Shown here one piece after another: positions 52,747-62,667 of a DNA stretch of 64,000 bases. Source of the stretch: Cylindrospermum sp. NIES-4074 (GTDB lineage Bacteria > Cyanobacteriota > Cyanobacteriia > Cyanobacteriales > Nostocaceae). A model generated the notes under the pieces. The model saw only the letters and a list, made by a program, of their open reading frames with translations. It was not told the origin of the DNA and searched no databases. The position numbers and the translations under genes were made by a program. The stretch is from contig AP018269.1 of NCBI GenBank assembly GCA_003994795.1, positions 6,736,148 through 6,800,147 of the forward strand. The letters run 5' to 3'. How positions within the stretch are numbered: the first letter of the stretch is position 1; the number at the start of each line of letters is the position of its first letter.

Positions 52747-53563
52747 ATGGATAAAAACTTAGAGACAGATGCAAACAATCTTCAAGAAATCCTCAGCAAG
52801 ATATTAGATGAATCTGCCAATTTTTTGCAATGTATTAATAACTATCCTGTGGGAATTTTACCCCCAAAATATGATATTGCCTCATTACCAACTACAGGAA
52901 TTGGTGCAAACAATACCCTAGAAATATTTAAAACTAAATACCTCTTTTGGAGGATTTGCAGCTTGTTCACCAAGATATAGCTATCTTGTTGATGGTATCG
53001 ATGCGGCTGATTCAATTGCCATTGATGCTCACAAATGGCTTAACGTTCCTTACGACTCAGCAATGCAATTTACACGACATCAAAATCTCCAACTTGAGGT
53101 TTTTCAAAATAATGCAGCCTACCTAGGAATCCCCACAGAAAATCCAGATTTTGTTCACCTGACACCAGAAAATTCTCGGCGGTTGAGAGCTTTACCCGCA
53201 TGGTTTAGCTTAATGGCATACGGAGCCGCAGGTTATCGAGATATTATTGAGCGAAATTGTGAATTAGCTCAACTTTTAGGTGATAAAATTCAGAATTTAA
53301 TTGATTTTAAATTACTCGCTCCTGTGCGTCTCAATGTTGTCTGTTTTACCTTAAACTTAGAAAATCAGGAGATTACATTAGAACTTGTAAAGATATTTTT
53401 GGCTAAATTGCGCGAACAAGGTCATGTTTTTCTCACACCTACAGTTTACAAGGGTATTCCAGCTATTAGAGCCGCAATATCTAATTGGCGAACTGAGCAA
53501 GTAGATATAGAGATTACAGTTAAATCACTTTTAGAGACAATATCTGCTGGGAAAAATTGCTGA
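52747..53563 (+). pseudogene. PLP-dependent decarboxylase/aminotransferase-fold pseudogene with central deletion
   Basis: The first ~65 codons give a decarboxylase-like N-terminus (NNLQEILSKILDESANFLQC). The frame then shifts near 52945 to one reading [40 protein letters not shown] (with the PLP-binding Lys in DAHKW) and a normal C-terminal domain ending at 53563. Group II decarboxylase relatives are ~470-480 residues; here ~200 central residues are missing and the frames disagree, so the gene is inactive. It starts 21 bp after ackA. Confidence 0.88.
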
Positions 53564-53632
53564 GAATCAAAAAGTGCTCAAATCAGTTGAGAACCGAATA
53601 TACTTAGTTTTTTGGCTGATAAGGATTTTGCT

Positions 53633-54025
53633 ATGTCGCCCTGGACTAGTCTGATAACTGCTTTGACACTGCTGCTCTACTTTGTACTAACTATAAACGT
53701 CGGCAGAGCCAGAGCCAAATACAAAGTACCAGTTCCGCAAACAACAGGAGATCCTAACTTTGAGCGAGTGCTACGCGTCCAGCAAAACACTTTAGAACAG
53801 TTAGTTTTATTCTTTCCTGCTCTGTGGTTGTTTTCTTTCTACGTCAATCCGTTTTGGGGTGCTGCTCTCGGTGCGGTTTGGCTTGTGGGTCGCATTGTTT
53901 ACGCTTGGGGATATTATCAAGCTGCCGAAAAGCGGGTGATTGGCTTTGGTATCAGTTCTCTTAGCGGTGTAGTGTTACTTCTGGGTTCATTTGTGGGCAT
54001 CATATTGTCGTTGGTGAAGTTATAA
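53633..54025 (+). CDS. MAPEG-family membrane protein
   Basis: A 130-residue protein with four hydrophobic helices. The family motif is NVGRARAKYKVPVPQTTGDP, then FERVLRVQQNTLEQLVLFFP; MAPEG proteins are glutathione- or eicosanoid-related membrane enzymes (microsomal GST-like). The ATG at 53633 follows AAGGA; the longer frame from 53612 adds MADKDFA without support. A glutathione-linked detoxification role is inferred from the family. Confidence 0.9.
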   Translation: MSPWTSLITALTLLLYFVLTINVGRARAKYKVPVPQTTGDPNFERVLRVQQNTLEQLVLFFPALWLFSFYVNPFWGAALGAVWLVGRIVYAWGYYQAAEKRVIGFGISSLSGVVLLLGSFVGIILSLVKL

Positions 54026-54045
54026 CAAAGCATTGTTGTTTGTTA

Positions 54046-54248
54046 GCGATCGCCTCCGGTGGGCGGGTACGCCATCGCGGGAGCGGGTGCTGTTGCCCAA
54101 CCATCCTTTTAGGATGGTTGCACCGTGCCAAAGGCACGGTGAAGGCTTGCTGTGCAACATACGCACCATCGCCACTCTAGATGCGATTGCCTGCACTCGC
54201 AAGTACAGCCAGAGAGATTTCGGCAATTTGGCATCACAAATCTCTCTG
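54046..54248. repeat. Composite of dispersed repeats and three hairpins
   Basis: The 27-bp GCCTCC repeat (54052-54078, one mismatch) is followed by two abutting hairpins, CAACCATCCT/AGGATGGTTG (54098-54120) and CACCGTGCC/GGCACGGTG (54121-54141), then further GCGATTGC-type sequence and CAGAGAGATTT/AAATCTCTCTG (54210-54248). No gene is supported in 54026-54518. Confidence 0.8.
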
Positions 54249-54518
54249 TAGCAGCTTAAATAAGATATTAAGAGAACGGGACAGTAAAAACGTTACATGA
54301 GGAATGGTTTGCCCCACGCCTCAAAACTCCCACCTCATCGCCAGTTGTTGACGGAGTGCTGTAGAAAGACCTTACTTGGGAGAAGGAAGTCAACTTACAG
54401 CCCTCAGTCATCGCTTCACTACAACTGGCTAACAATACAACGAGCAACATATAGTAATTGAACGGTCTAGCCGCTGCTTAGATTTAACAGACAACATAAG
54501 TTAGTTAGTCGTTAGTTT

Positions 54519-54899
54519 TTAGTCGTCTAGCACTTTCGCTATGATTTTGTCGGCTGCCAATTTCTGAAAAGTCAAGCGGATGACAGCAGCAGAATCTGCC
54601 AATGAGCAGCTATAGCAAGCAACAGCTAAAGCATCTAGTAACATTAAGGTAGTAACACCCTGTAGTGCTAAGGATGAGATAAACTTGGAAACCCCCTCAG
54701 CACTTGTATCTATAGGCATTGTTCCCAGCAGGTAACGAAGACATTCAACCGATGCAGTCATACCGTCTAAATCTTGAGTGTCTGTTGCTAGCTGAACGAT
54801 GCCTACCATGATCTGATGTGGGTTGACACCCTCTTTGATCATCGAGACAAATAATGATGCCAGGTAAGCAGGGGTGTTGTAGTCAAGCTTGATATTCAT
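54519..54899 (-). CDS. Hypothetical helical protein
   Basis: A 126-residue protein from the ATG at 54899 (MNIKLDYNTPAYLASLFVSM). It looks all-helical, with alternating hydrophobic residues (MIKEGVNPHQIMVGIVQLAT) and a Ser/Ala-rich C-terminal half (LLDALAVACYSCSLADSAAV). No transmembrane helix is certain and no family is recognised. The longer frame to 54956 adds a leader without conservation signs. Isolated between repeat-rich gaps. Confidence 0.6.
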   Translation of the reverse strand: MNIKLDYNTPAYLASLFVSMIKEGVNPHQIMVGIVQLATDTQDLDGMTASVECLRYLLGTMPIDTSAEGVSKFISSLALQGVTTLMLLDALAVACYSCSLADSAAVIRLTFQKLAADKIIAKVLDD

Positions 54900-55038
54900 A
54901 ATCTTTAACTTCTTGGGTGTAACAATAAACGCATAATTTTTTGTATGTCCGGACACTTTTCGAGAAAAAAAAGTGATTTCGATGTAGTTATGGGCTGCGA
55001 ATTGTTACAAGCTTGGTTTCCTAGCTGGAGGGTAGACT

Positions 55039-55144
55039 GCGATCGCCTCCAGTGGGTGGGTAAAACCCAAGCCACCGCTTTTTCTAGGCAAAAATGGTTG
55101 CACAAGAAGTGGCGATGGCGTACCCGCCCGCCGGAGGCGATCGC
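55039..55144. repeat. Palindromic repeat pair ending in GCGATCGCC
   Basis: Terminal arms GCGATCGCCTCC (55039-55050) and GGAGGCGATCGC (55133-55144) face each other. The right arm is the 27-bp GCCTCC repeat in reverse orientation (55112-55138). This forms a ~106-bp MITE-like unit in the gap 54900-55351, which has no gene. Confidence 0.75.
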
Positions 55145-55300
55145 CAAAATCTCCCTGAGTAACACCATATCTGTGGTTACTTGCTGCTTTCTCGCTCTAG
55201 CACTCTGCTATGGGATTCCTATTTGATTTTGGAAAAAACAACCTATACTTAAATCTTCTCTACGAAACACTACGAGCATTCACCTCTACCCCTCTGCATC

Positions 55301-55338
55301 CCTATTACCTATTACCTATTACCTATTACCTATTACCC
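55301..55338. repeat. CCTATTA heptamer array
   Basis: About five CCTATTA units lie just beyond the stop of the minus-strand ATPase gene, and are related in type to the CCCATTA array before ndhD3. Confidence 0.85.
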
Positions 55339-55351
55339 CTCAACTCAACCT

Positions 55352-56815
55352 TTAAGTAGAATTTTTGCACAAATCCAAATCTAGATTAATCCAACTCTCT
55401 AAATTTTGGTTTTTTTGATCCAACGCAGCGATGCGATAATTGGGTAAATGTTCCTCTCCTGAATTAAGCGCGGCAAAATACAAACGATATAATTCGCACG
55501 CAACAGTACATTCATTACCTATGAATTTCACAAGTCCCATACTTTCTAACTTATAGGCCAGTAGAGGTTCTAGGTAAATATTCCCCTGAGCATTAATTAT
55601 ATTTTTGAACGCAATCCGCACTTCTGGATAACTTTGGAGCGTTTCTAAACGACTCCGCAAATAATCGCTAAAAATTCCAGTTTGGCTAGCAGCATCATGC
55701 AACAACTTTTTCAGTGTCACCCCTCCCTGACACAAGTGATAAAGAGCTATATTCACTAAATAGGGATGCCCCCCCACAAGCTCCATAAGTTGTTTAGCTT
55801 GGCTCCCGTCTGTCCAATTTAATCCATAACAACGCGCCAAATTCTGTATTTCTTCCCAGTTAAACTCCGGCAATTTAATCATTAACCCCACATTAAATGG
55901 AGACTGATTAATATTTAAAGGAAGATAAAATTCTGTTGAATGAACTACAAGTAACCGGAGTTTTTGAAATGTTTCGGTGTTTTTAGCTTGTTCATACCAA
56001 AATCGTAGCAAGGGTAAAAAGTCGCGGGCAATGTGGGGATATTCAAAAACCCGATTCACTTCATTCAACGCCAAGACTAAGGGACTGTCGATTTGCGTCA
56101 ACACATACTCTTCAAAATATAAACTGCAACTTACCTTGCTGCCTATATCTTCATCCCAATAATCATCAAGCAGGGGTTTGAGATTCAACTGCTGACTAAT
56201 ATTGGCACATAGCCAGCGTAAAAATTTGTCGATAGAAGTAAAAACAACTTCATCTGCTGTCTGAAAGTCTAAACTGACACTGCGGTAACCAATTCCCACA
56301 GCGCGAGCAAGAATTCTATTCAGTAGAGAGCTTTTCCCCATGCGGCTAGGTGCTTTAATGCGAGTGACGCTCCCTGGTTTGCTGATTTCTTTATAGGCTA
56401 GTTCTTCACTTGGAGAACGCTTGATGTAAAACGGGGAATTAAGCGGTACTGGGCCACCAGGAAAATCTAAATCTTTCTCTATTACTGGATAAGGCAAATT
56501 ATCTTCTACCGCCCAACCGAGGCTGGATTTTTGCTGCCAAAATAACTGTGATTTGTTTGTCCCTGCTTGTTGATACTCCCTGAAGACAAAATGCACATTT
56601 TTTTTTGTTACTTTCTTTCCTACCGCTTCTGAAAGACATTGCCACATCTGGGTTCCAACTGCCTTGATGTAATCAGAAGTATAGGCAGAATCTTTGGCTA
56701 TCTCGCTGTAAGTCTGCCCTAACCATGACTGACGGAACACCAAGCGCTCGATGAAATTCAGCTTTTTGGGAAACAGAACTTTATCCAAAATTCGCAGGGC
56801 TTCATCTGCATCCAT
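55352..56815 (-). CDS. AAA-like ATPase with N-terminal vWA-MoxR-associated-type helical domain
   Basis: A 487-residue soluble protein. Residues ~1-100 (LRILDKVLFPKKLNFIERLV, QSWLGQTYSEIAKDSAYTSD) resemble the helix-turn-helix-like N-domain of cyanobacterial vWA-MoxR-associated and AAA-like proteins. The STAND-type ATPase follows: FYIKRSPSEELAYKEISKPG, a Walker A RIKAPSRMGKSSLLNRIL, a Walker B-like strand LVLALNEVNRVFE in which the usual Asp/Glu pair is Asn-Glu, and a C-terminal lid with LMELVGGHPYLVNIALYHLC. Such proteins are thought to be signalling or conflict-system switches. No effector partner is adjacent. Confidence 0.83.
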   Translation of the reverse strand: MDADEALRILDKVLFPKKLNFIERLVFRQSWLGQTYSEIAKDSAYTSDYIKAVGTQMWQCLSEAVGKKVTKKNVHFVFREYQQAGTNKSQLFWQQKSSLGWAVEDNLPYPVIEKDLDFPGGPVPLNSPFYIKRSPSEELAYKEISKPGSVTRIKAPSRMGKSSLLNRILARAVGIGYRSVSLDFQTADEVVFTSIDKFLRWLCANISQQLNLKPLLDDYWDEDIGSKVSCSLYFEEYVLTQIDSPLVLALNEVNRVFEYPHIARDFLPLLRFWYEQAKNTETFQKLRLLVVHSTEFYLPLNINQSPFNVGLMIKLPEFNWEEIQNLARCYGLNWTDGSQAKQLMELVGGHPYLVNIALYHLCQGGVTLKKLLHDAASQTGIFSDYLRSRLETLQSYPEVRIAFKNIINAQGNIYLEPLLAYKLESMGLVKFIGNECTVACELYRLYFAALNSGEEHLPNYRIAALDQKNQNLESWINLDLDLCKNST

Positions 56816-57181
56816 AAGTAAAAACTTCTGTCAAGTATTATTTAGTAAATTGTATTAAGTTCATATCGTCTCATTTATTACATATTTTTCTCACTTTTCT
56901 TACTTTTTTTTAAGCTTATATGTGACGCCATAGATTTTAAAGCTACTTCCAAAGTAAATATACTTAGAGTTTCTTATACATAAAAGCTAATAATAAATTT
57001 AAAAAATCAGTTATACTTACCCAGCAGCAAATTGCTGCACCTCAACGCATATACTGGTATCTTGAACCATTCTCAGTTAGTCTCCTAACCCGCCCAAAAC
57101 TGAAGTAGCCTACGGCAACGCTACGCGAACAGCTAAAGTGGACTAAAAGTTTTTCCCAGTCGTATAGGTTATTGGTTCCTC

Positions 57182-57336
57182 AGAGGATGTCTGAGAAGTA
57201 TCAAAATTGATCGAGATCCCCCCTTACCCCCCTTAAAAAGGGGGGGGGAATTTTCTTAAAGTCCCCCTTTTTAAGGGGGATTTAGGGGGATCTCCGGGTG
57301 CTTGATACATCACCAAAAAGTTTTCAGACATCCTCT
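57182..57336. mobile_element. MITE-like element with a second palindrome nested inside
   Basis: Outer terminal inverted repeats AGAGGATGTCTGA (57182-57194) and TCAGACATCCTCT (57324-57336) enclose an inner palindrome with ends GAGATCCCCC/GGGGGATCTC (57213-57294) and a long C-run/G-run stem. There is no coding capacity. The other parts of the 1.16-kb gap 56816-57974 are AT-rich with no gene that I can support. Confidence 0.75.
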
Positions 57337-57974
57337 CAGAACTCATTCTGAGGCGTTTCCTGGGACTGGTGTAAGCTATGTATATGGAAACCTTTAAAGG
57401 AAACTTAACACGCAAAATCATATCCGTAAAAGGCGTCACTAGACAGCAACTAAATAGTGGTTACGAGGTTTGTTGAGCTAACCATGAAATGGCAATAAGT
57501 GCTTTTGACCGATTCTACAGTGAGTATAAAAATAATATTTTTGTGATAAAAGTAATAAAAGTAATGTATTTTTAGTCTGAATTTAAAAAAGGATGATTAC
57601 AAGTTTAAAAATAGTGTACTTTAAACATTATCAGGACTAAAGCAGCGCCTTGCATGTCTTAGGTCTTCTCTAAGAGACGCTGTGTGAAAACAGTTCCTAA
57701 AAATCCTATTTTTTCGTACCTTGTGCGTAAATAATGATTATATTCAACGCTGAAAAACTCAAAGTCAGGGAAAAAACTAATAATTGTATTCAAATTCTAA
57801 TAAATTGGCATACCAATGATGCTTTAGTCTAGATTCGGTATTGGGTAATTAAGTATTTATATATTATTGTAAGAAGAGGCTTTTAAAGCCTACCTTAGTG
57901 GAATTTCACTTGGTAAGTAAGCTAGTTTAATACTCATATTAATCTATCTGCTACTAACAGAGCTACATCAGGCT

Positions 57975-59132
57975 ATGTTTAAGCATAGTAATATTTTTAG
58001 TCTCGTTAAAGGAGTTGACTATATTGTGGATATACTCTCTGAAGCAATTCAAGATAATTTAACTACCCTCGCAACTGTCGGACTTTTGGCAGGCATAGTA
58101 TCCTTGGTTGTAACTTTTCTATTTGTTTTGATATTTTTATTAAAGAAAATGAATGAATTATTGACTCATCGCTTCTTGTCTCCTCAAGGAAGAGAAATAT
58201 ATCAGCAAGTTGTTTCTCCTTATGAAAAGCGCTTAGGATTAGTTACTGTTCTCATACTTATTGACATCAGCCTCTTAATTATTCCTAAACCAGATTGGCT
58301 CAAGTATTTAGAATTTATTCTTGCCATATCACTAACCATTACAATTGGCTGGTTAGGCTCCCGCTTGTTCACACAATTTTTTGCTGCTTACCTGCGAGAA
58401 TCTGCCACTAGGCGAAAAATCAACGGTGAGTTATTAGTAATAGTTAACGTTTTAGCAGATGTAGTGATTTGTTTTGCCCTCGTCCTAATTTTTGCTCAGA
58501 TACATCAAATAAATCTATTAGGTGTAATAGCCAGTTTAGGAATTGGAGGACTAGCAGTTGCTTTCGCTGCTCAACAAACTTTACAGCAGATATTTGGGGG
58601 AATAGTTCTTTATATTGACAGACCTTTTGTTGTTGATGACTATATCGGTTTACCTGATGGCACATTTGGCAAAGTTGAATCAATTGGTTTACGTTCTACA
58701 AAAATTCGTAATTCTGGCAAAGGAACGTTAAGCATAGTACCTAATGATTCCCTCATCCAATTAAGTATTGAGAACTTCACAGGAGCAAGAAAAGTCGTTT
58801 CTCTAATTTATTTAACTTTCTATCAAACCATTCCTGAACAAGAAAGAGCTTTGATTCGTCAAGTAATCTTAGAAAGTACCAAGGATTTATTTGGGATCGA
58901 CTCCCGCAACACTGTAGTCAATTTCAAAGATATTTTTCACAATGGAAAAGCTAATGTGACTCAAGCTCAAATTAACTTTTTTATTCTTGGTTATGGTGAA
59001 ATGGGAATGGATATGCGCTATCAGCTACTAGAGATAGCCAAACAAAATATTAGTCTTCAACTTAAAGAATATGGACTCAGTTTTGAGATTGAAGAAAAAC
59101 CAGTTAACATTGATGCACCCATTACTATCTAA
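57975..59132 (+). CDS. MscS-family mechanosensitive channel, copy 1
   Basis: A 385-residue small-conductance mechanosensitive channel with four to five membrane helices in the first ~210 residues. The pore helix and following segment NLLGVIASLGIGGLAVAFAA-QQTLQQIFGGIVLYIDRPF (about 176-214) show the Gly/Ala-packed TM3 and the entry to the cytosolic beta domain (VVDDYIGLPDGTFGKVESIG, LRSTKIRNSGKGTLSIVPN). Its C-terminal domain completes the cage. It gates solute release on osmotic downshock. The second channel gene starts 5 bp after its stop. Confidence 0.93.
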   Translation: MFKHSNIFSLVKGVDYIVDILSEAIQDNLTTLATVGLLAGIVSLVVTFLFVLIFLLKKMNELLTHRFLSPQGREIYQQVVSPYEKRLGLVTVLILIDISLLIIPKPDWLKYLEFILAISLTITIGWLGSRLFTQFFAAYLRESATRRKINGELLVIVNVLADVVICFALVLIFAQIHQINLLGVIASLGIGGLAVAFAAQQTLQQIFGGIVLYIDRPFVVDDYIGLPDGTFGKVESIGLRSTKIRNSGKGTLSIVPNDSLIQLSIENFTGARKVVSLIYLTFYQTIPEQERALIRQVILESTKDLFGIDSRNTVVNFKDIFHNGKANVTQAQINFFILGYGEMGMDMRYQLLEIAKQNISLQLKEYGLSFEIEEKPVNIDAPITI

Positions 59133-59137
59133 CTACA

Positions 59138-60274
59138 ATGCAACTGCTATTTATTAATATAAAGAATTGGTTGGTATTTGACGAAGCAACCCGTAAGTTT
59201 TTCATATTACTGGGAATAAACCTGGCATCGTTCTTTTTCTTCGTTCTCCTATCTCTGGTAGTTGGAAAATATACATTTCAATTGTTGAAAATAATCAGCC
59301 AGAGATTTTTTCCTAGACCAGTAGCAAGGATTTATGACACCTTAATTACTCCTCTAGAAAAGATAGTTAGAATTACAGGAACATTAATTCTCGTTTCTCT
59401 ATGTTTGAATTTGATTCAAACATATACAGGTTTTTATCAGTTTTTAAAATTTTTCCTGAATTTAGCATTAGTTATCAGTTTTGCTGTACTAGCGTCAGGC
59501 TTATTCCGTCAATCATTGCGGTTTTACGGAATTGACTTACTTCGCAAAATTGGTTTAGAAGTTGATGAATTACTGCTTGTTTTTGAAACTATTGCCAATA
59601 CTGTCATCGGGTTTGTTGCAGCTATAGCATTTGCTCAAAGCCAGAACGTTAATTTAATTGGTTTACTAGCTGGGTTAGGTATTGGGGGTTTAGCAGTTGC
59701 TTTTGCTGCTCAAAACACTTTGCAACAGCTGCTAGGAACAATTGTTTTGTACTTAGATCGTCCTTTTGCTCCTGGAGAATATATTCGAGTAAATTTAAGT
59801 TCTCAGGGTACATTATTGGCCCGTGTCGAATCTATTGGACTACGTTCAACAAAGCTGCGAACTCTTGCTAAAAGTACCCTGATTATAGTTCCTAACTCAA
59901 TTTTAGCTGAAGCTGACATTGAAAACATTACCAGAGGTAAAAAGGTAATGGTCTTGCTCTATCTTGATTTTGCTCGCAGCTTAGAAAAATCAGAACAAGC
60001 ATTACTTGAAAAAGTGGTTAGGGAAAGTACTAGTGGTTTATTTGGAATTGACCCTGAAAGTACAAAAATTAATTTATACCCTCAAGAAGAGCAAGCAGGA
60101 GTTCGCGCTAGGGTGAGTTTCTTTATTCTGGGTTCAAATGAAAATTCCATTGACTTCCGCAAGCGGCTACTAGAATTAGCTAATGAAGGGATAACGAAAA
60201 AGCTGATTGAATATGGTATAGAATTCACTATGCAAGAACCAACAATATATGTAGATTCAAATGTAATAATTTAA
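59138..60274 (+). CDS. MscS-family mechanosensitive channel, copy 2
   Basis: A 378-residue paralogue of the preceding gene with the same topology. The pore segment NLIGLLAGLGIGGLAVAFAA-QNTLQQLLGTIVLYLDRPF is almost identical, followed by VESIGLRSTKLRTLAKSTLI and VPNSILAE. N-terminal helices are much more diverged. The 5-bp spacing implies translational coupling with copy 1, so the two may form mixed channels or have different gating thresholds. The 683 bp after it (60275-60957) contains a dubious 76-codon frame and no supported gene. Confidence 0.93.
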   Translation: MQLLFINIKNWLVFDEATRKFFILLGINLASFFFFVLLSLVVGKYTFQLLKIISQRFFPRPVARIYDTLITPLEKIVRITGTLILVSLCLNLIQTYTGFYQFLKFFLNLALVISFAVLASGLFRQSLRFYGIDLLRKIGLEVDELLLVFETIANTVIGFVAAIAFAQSQNVNLIGLLAGLGIGGLAVAFAAQNTLQQLLGTIVLYLDRPFAPGEYIRVNLSSQGTLLARVESIGLRSTKLRTLAKSTLIIVPNSILAEADIENITRGKKVMVLLYLDFARSLEKSEQALLEKVVRESTSGLFGIDPESTKINLYPQEEQAGVRARVSFFILGSNENSIDFRKRLLELANEGITKKLIEYGIEFTMQEPTIYVDSNVII

Positions 60275-60957
60275 TTACATTGTTCAGAGAAAATTCAGGA
60301 ACCCGCAGTGAAGATAATAGAAGGCTTATGCTCTTCCCTCCCTCAGTAGTTAATGCAGCACACGTACAGTGAGACAGCGAAATAATTCTATTGTTGATTA
60401 ATAACCCATACTTTATCTTAGTTTTGAATATTTATTGATAATAAATATTCAAGTAGGAGAGGGAGAAGATAGCTTTTCTCATTTCTCTCTCCCTATTTAG
60501 TGATGATTATTGTATACAATTATTTCTATATTTATGTGCCAAAACAGACTAGATTTTAACATATCAAGAATACTCTCTATTTCACCTACCTATGAACAAG
60601 TTAATAGCCATTTCAGCAAGCTCAGAAATATTTGGCAAATGTTAAGAGAACCTGTAGTTATGAATAGCGTCAATCTACCTCATAGCCTATGTGCTTTGTC
60701 TAATCTTTTGAATTTAGAAAACAAAAATTTTACTTGCTAATAAGTGGAAGAATCTGTATATTATAAACAGCACTTTGACTTCTTAATCAATACAACCTAA
60801 AAAGCCTTCTTTTGTTTTGCCTGTTACTTATTGCTTACATACACAAGTAAGTTTAGTAATCAAATCAGACTGCTAAAGTCAATAGTTAGCTATTACAATT
60901 TCCTGGTTTCAAAAACCTGCAAAATAGTTTGTTTTGAAAGTATCAAGAGGTTTTTCT

Positions 60958-62301
60958 ATGCATTCTTTTGAAGAAGTATCGTCGAATCTAGAATCTGAAT
61001 TTGAAAAAAGCTCTCAAGCAGCGCTTACCAAAATGATGAATTTAGAGCCAAATATTCATCAGCTAATCTATCACCATGTTAGCGACACTAAGATGGTGAA
61101 AGGGAAAGGAATATATCTTTACGATGCAGAGGGCAATCGTTATATTGACTGTGCAGCCGCAACATTTAATTTATCTTTAGGGTATGGTCATTCAGAGGTT
61201 CTGCAAGCAGTAAAAGAGCAAGCTGAACAGTTAATTCATGTCACTTCAACATTTCAAACTGACCCAATTAACACCGTTGTCAGAAAGTTGGTAGAAGTTT
61301 CCCCCGAAAACCTGACGCTAGTGCATCCCAAAGTCTCTAGTGGTTCTGTAGCAAATGAAGGTGCAATTAAAATTGCTCAACGGTATACAGGAAAAAGAGA
61401 CGTCATTACATTGTTTCGTAGTCACTTAGGGCAAACAATGATGATGACAAGTATGTCAGGAAATGCTTTTCGTAAAGAACCTTTTCCTAACTTGTTTCCT
61501 GGAAGTATTCAAGTACCTGATCCATATTGTCATCGCTGCTTCTACAAACAAAAACCCAAGACATGCGACTTTTTGTGTGTAGAACGAATCCATGACTTTA
61601 TAGAATATGGAAGTTCTGGAAGTGTTGCCTGTATTGTTGTCGAACCCATTTCTGGTAATGGTGGCAATATTGTCCCGCCTCCAGGATATTTTCAAGCCCT
61701 CAAAAAACTCTGTGATGAGAAGGGTATTATTCTGATCTTTGATGAGATCCAAACTGGTATTGGTCGAACAGGCAAAATGTTTGCCGCCGAGTACTTTGGT
61801 GTACAACCTAACATTATCACTGCGGCCAAGGGTCTTGGTGGTACAGGGTTTCAGTTTGCCGCCATCTTAACTGAAGAGAGGTTAGGTGGTCTTGAAGGAC
61901 ATCACCATTCCTTTACTTTTGGTTCCAACGTTCTTGCAGCTGCCGCCGCTGCCAAGACCCTTGATATTGTCAGCCAACCTCAATTTCTCAAAAATGTTGA
62001 AATTGTTGGCAAATATATCATGGAGCGCCTTCACAAAATGCAAGAAAAATACAGCTTCATTAGTGATGTTCGTGGTGTAGGATTGATGATTGGAGTTGAG
62101 ATTTCTGATCATGAGGGTAATCCAAATACGGATCTAACTAACTATATTGCTGAAGTAGCCATGAAGCACGGCTTGATTATTAGAACTTCTCGCTATGGTT
62201 ATGGGAATGTATTCAAGATCCGTCCGCCATTAATTATCACATTAGAAGAGTCTGAGCAGTTATGCGATCTACTTGAAAAAGTTCTCACAGAGGTTGGATG
62301 A
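60958..62301 (+). CDS. Class III aminotransferase (PLP-dependent)
   Basis: A 447-residue omega-aminotransferase of the GABA/ornithine/diaminobutyrate group. Conserved parts: [79 protein letters not shown] and [12 protein letters not shown], in which Lys binds PLP. A Cys-rich insert [20 protein letters not shown] may bind a metal, as in some relatives. The ATG at 60958 follows AGAGG; the TTG at 60934 is less likely. The amino donor cannot be named. Its last 119 bp are repeated at 62405-62523. Confidence 0.92.
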   Translation: MHSFEEVSSNLESEFEKSSQAALTKMMNLEPNIHQLIYHHVSDTKMVKGKGIYLYDAEGNRYIDCAAATFNLSLGYGHSEVLQAVKEQAEQLIHVTSTFQTDPINTVVRKLVEVSPENLTLVHPKVSSGSVANEGAIKIAQRYTGKRDVITLFRSHLGQTMMMTSMSGNAFRKEPFPNLFPGSIQVPDPYCHRCFYKQKPKTCDFLCVERIHDFIEYGSSGSVACIVVEPISGNGGNIVPPPGYFQALKKLCDEKGIILIFDEIQTGIGRTGKMFAAEYFGVQPNIITAAKGLGGTGFQFAAILTEERLGGLEGHHHSFTFGSNVLAAAAAAKTLDIVSQPQFLKNVEIVGKYIMERLHKMQEKYSFISDVRGVGLMIGVEISDHEGNPNTDLTNYIAEVAMKHGLIIRTSRYGYGNVFKIRPPLIITLEESEQLCDLLEKVLTEVG

Positions 62302-62404
62302 AGGACTACATTTTGTGTTTAGCTGAATACGTTTATCAGGAAATTTCCAAGAGTCAGGGTAAATTAAAAAATCGCTCTGTTAATGGGTACTCACCTGGAG
62401 GTTC

Positions 62405-62523
62405 AGAACTTCTCGCTATGGTTATGGAAATGTATTCAAGATCCGTCCGCCATTAATTATCACATTAGAAGAGTCTGAGCAGTTATGCGATCTACTTGAA
62501 AAAGTTCTCACAGAGGTTGGATG
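62405..62523 (+). repeat. Duplicate of the aminotransferase 3' end
   Basis: 119 bp matching 62182-62300 at all but one position (a G to A change), offset by 223 bp. The intervening ~104 bp is unique. The copy keeps the last ~39 codons but no start, so it is a gene fragment. Confidence 0.93.
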
Positions 62524-62667
62524 TAGGATCATCCAGATCCTGGCATCTGGATGAAGTATTCACAATTAATTTAACTAAAAAATGACAGGTTTTATCGGTA
62601 GATGCCATCGCTGCCGTATATTATAATTTTGATGAAATATTGTGACAACACGTTCTTAGGAAACAGC

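Noticed and set aside
60510-60740. 76-codon frame between the MscS pair and the aminotransferase
   Set aside because: Weak start, AT-driven composition and no motifs.
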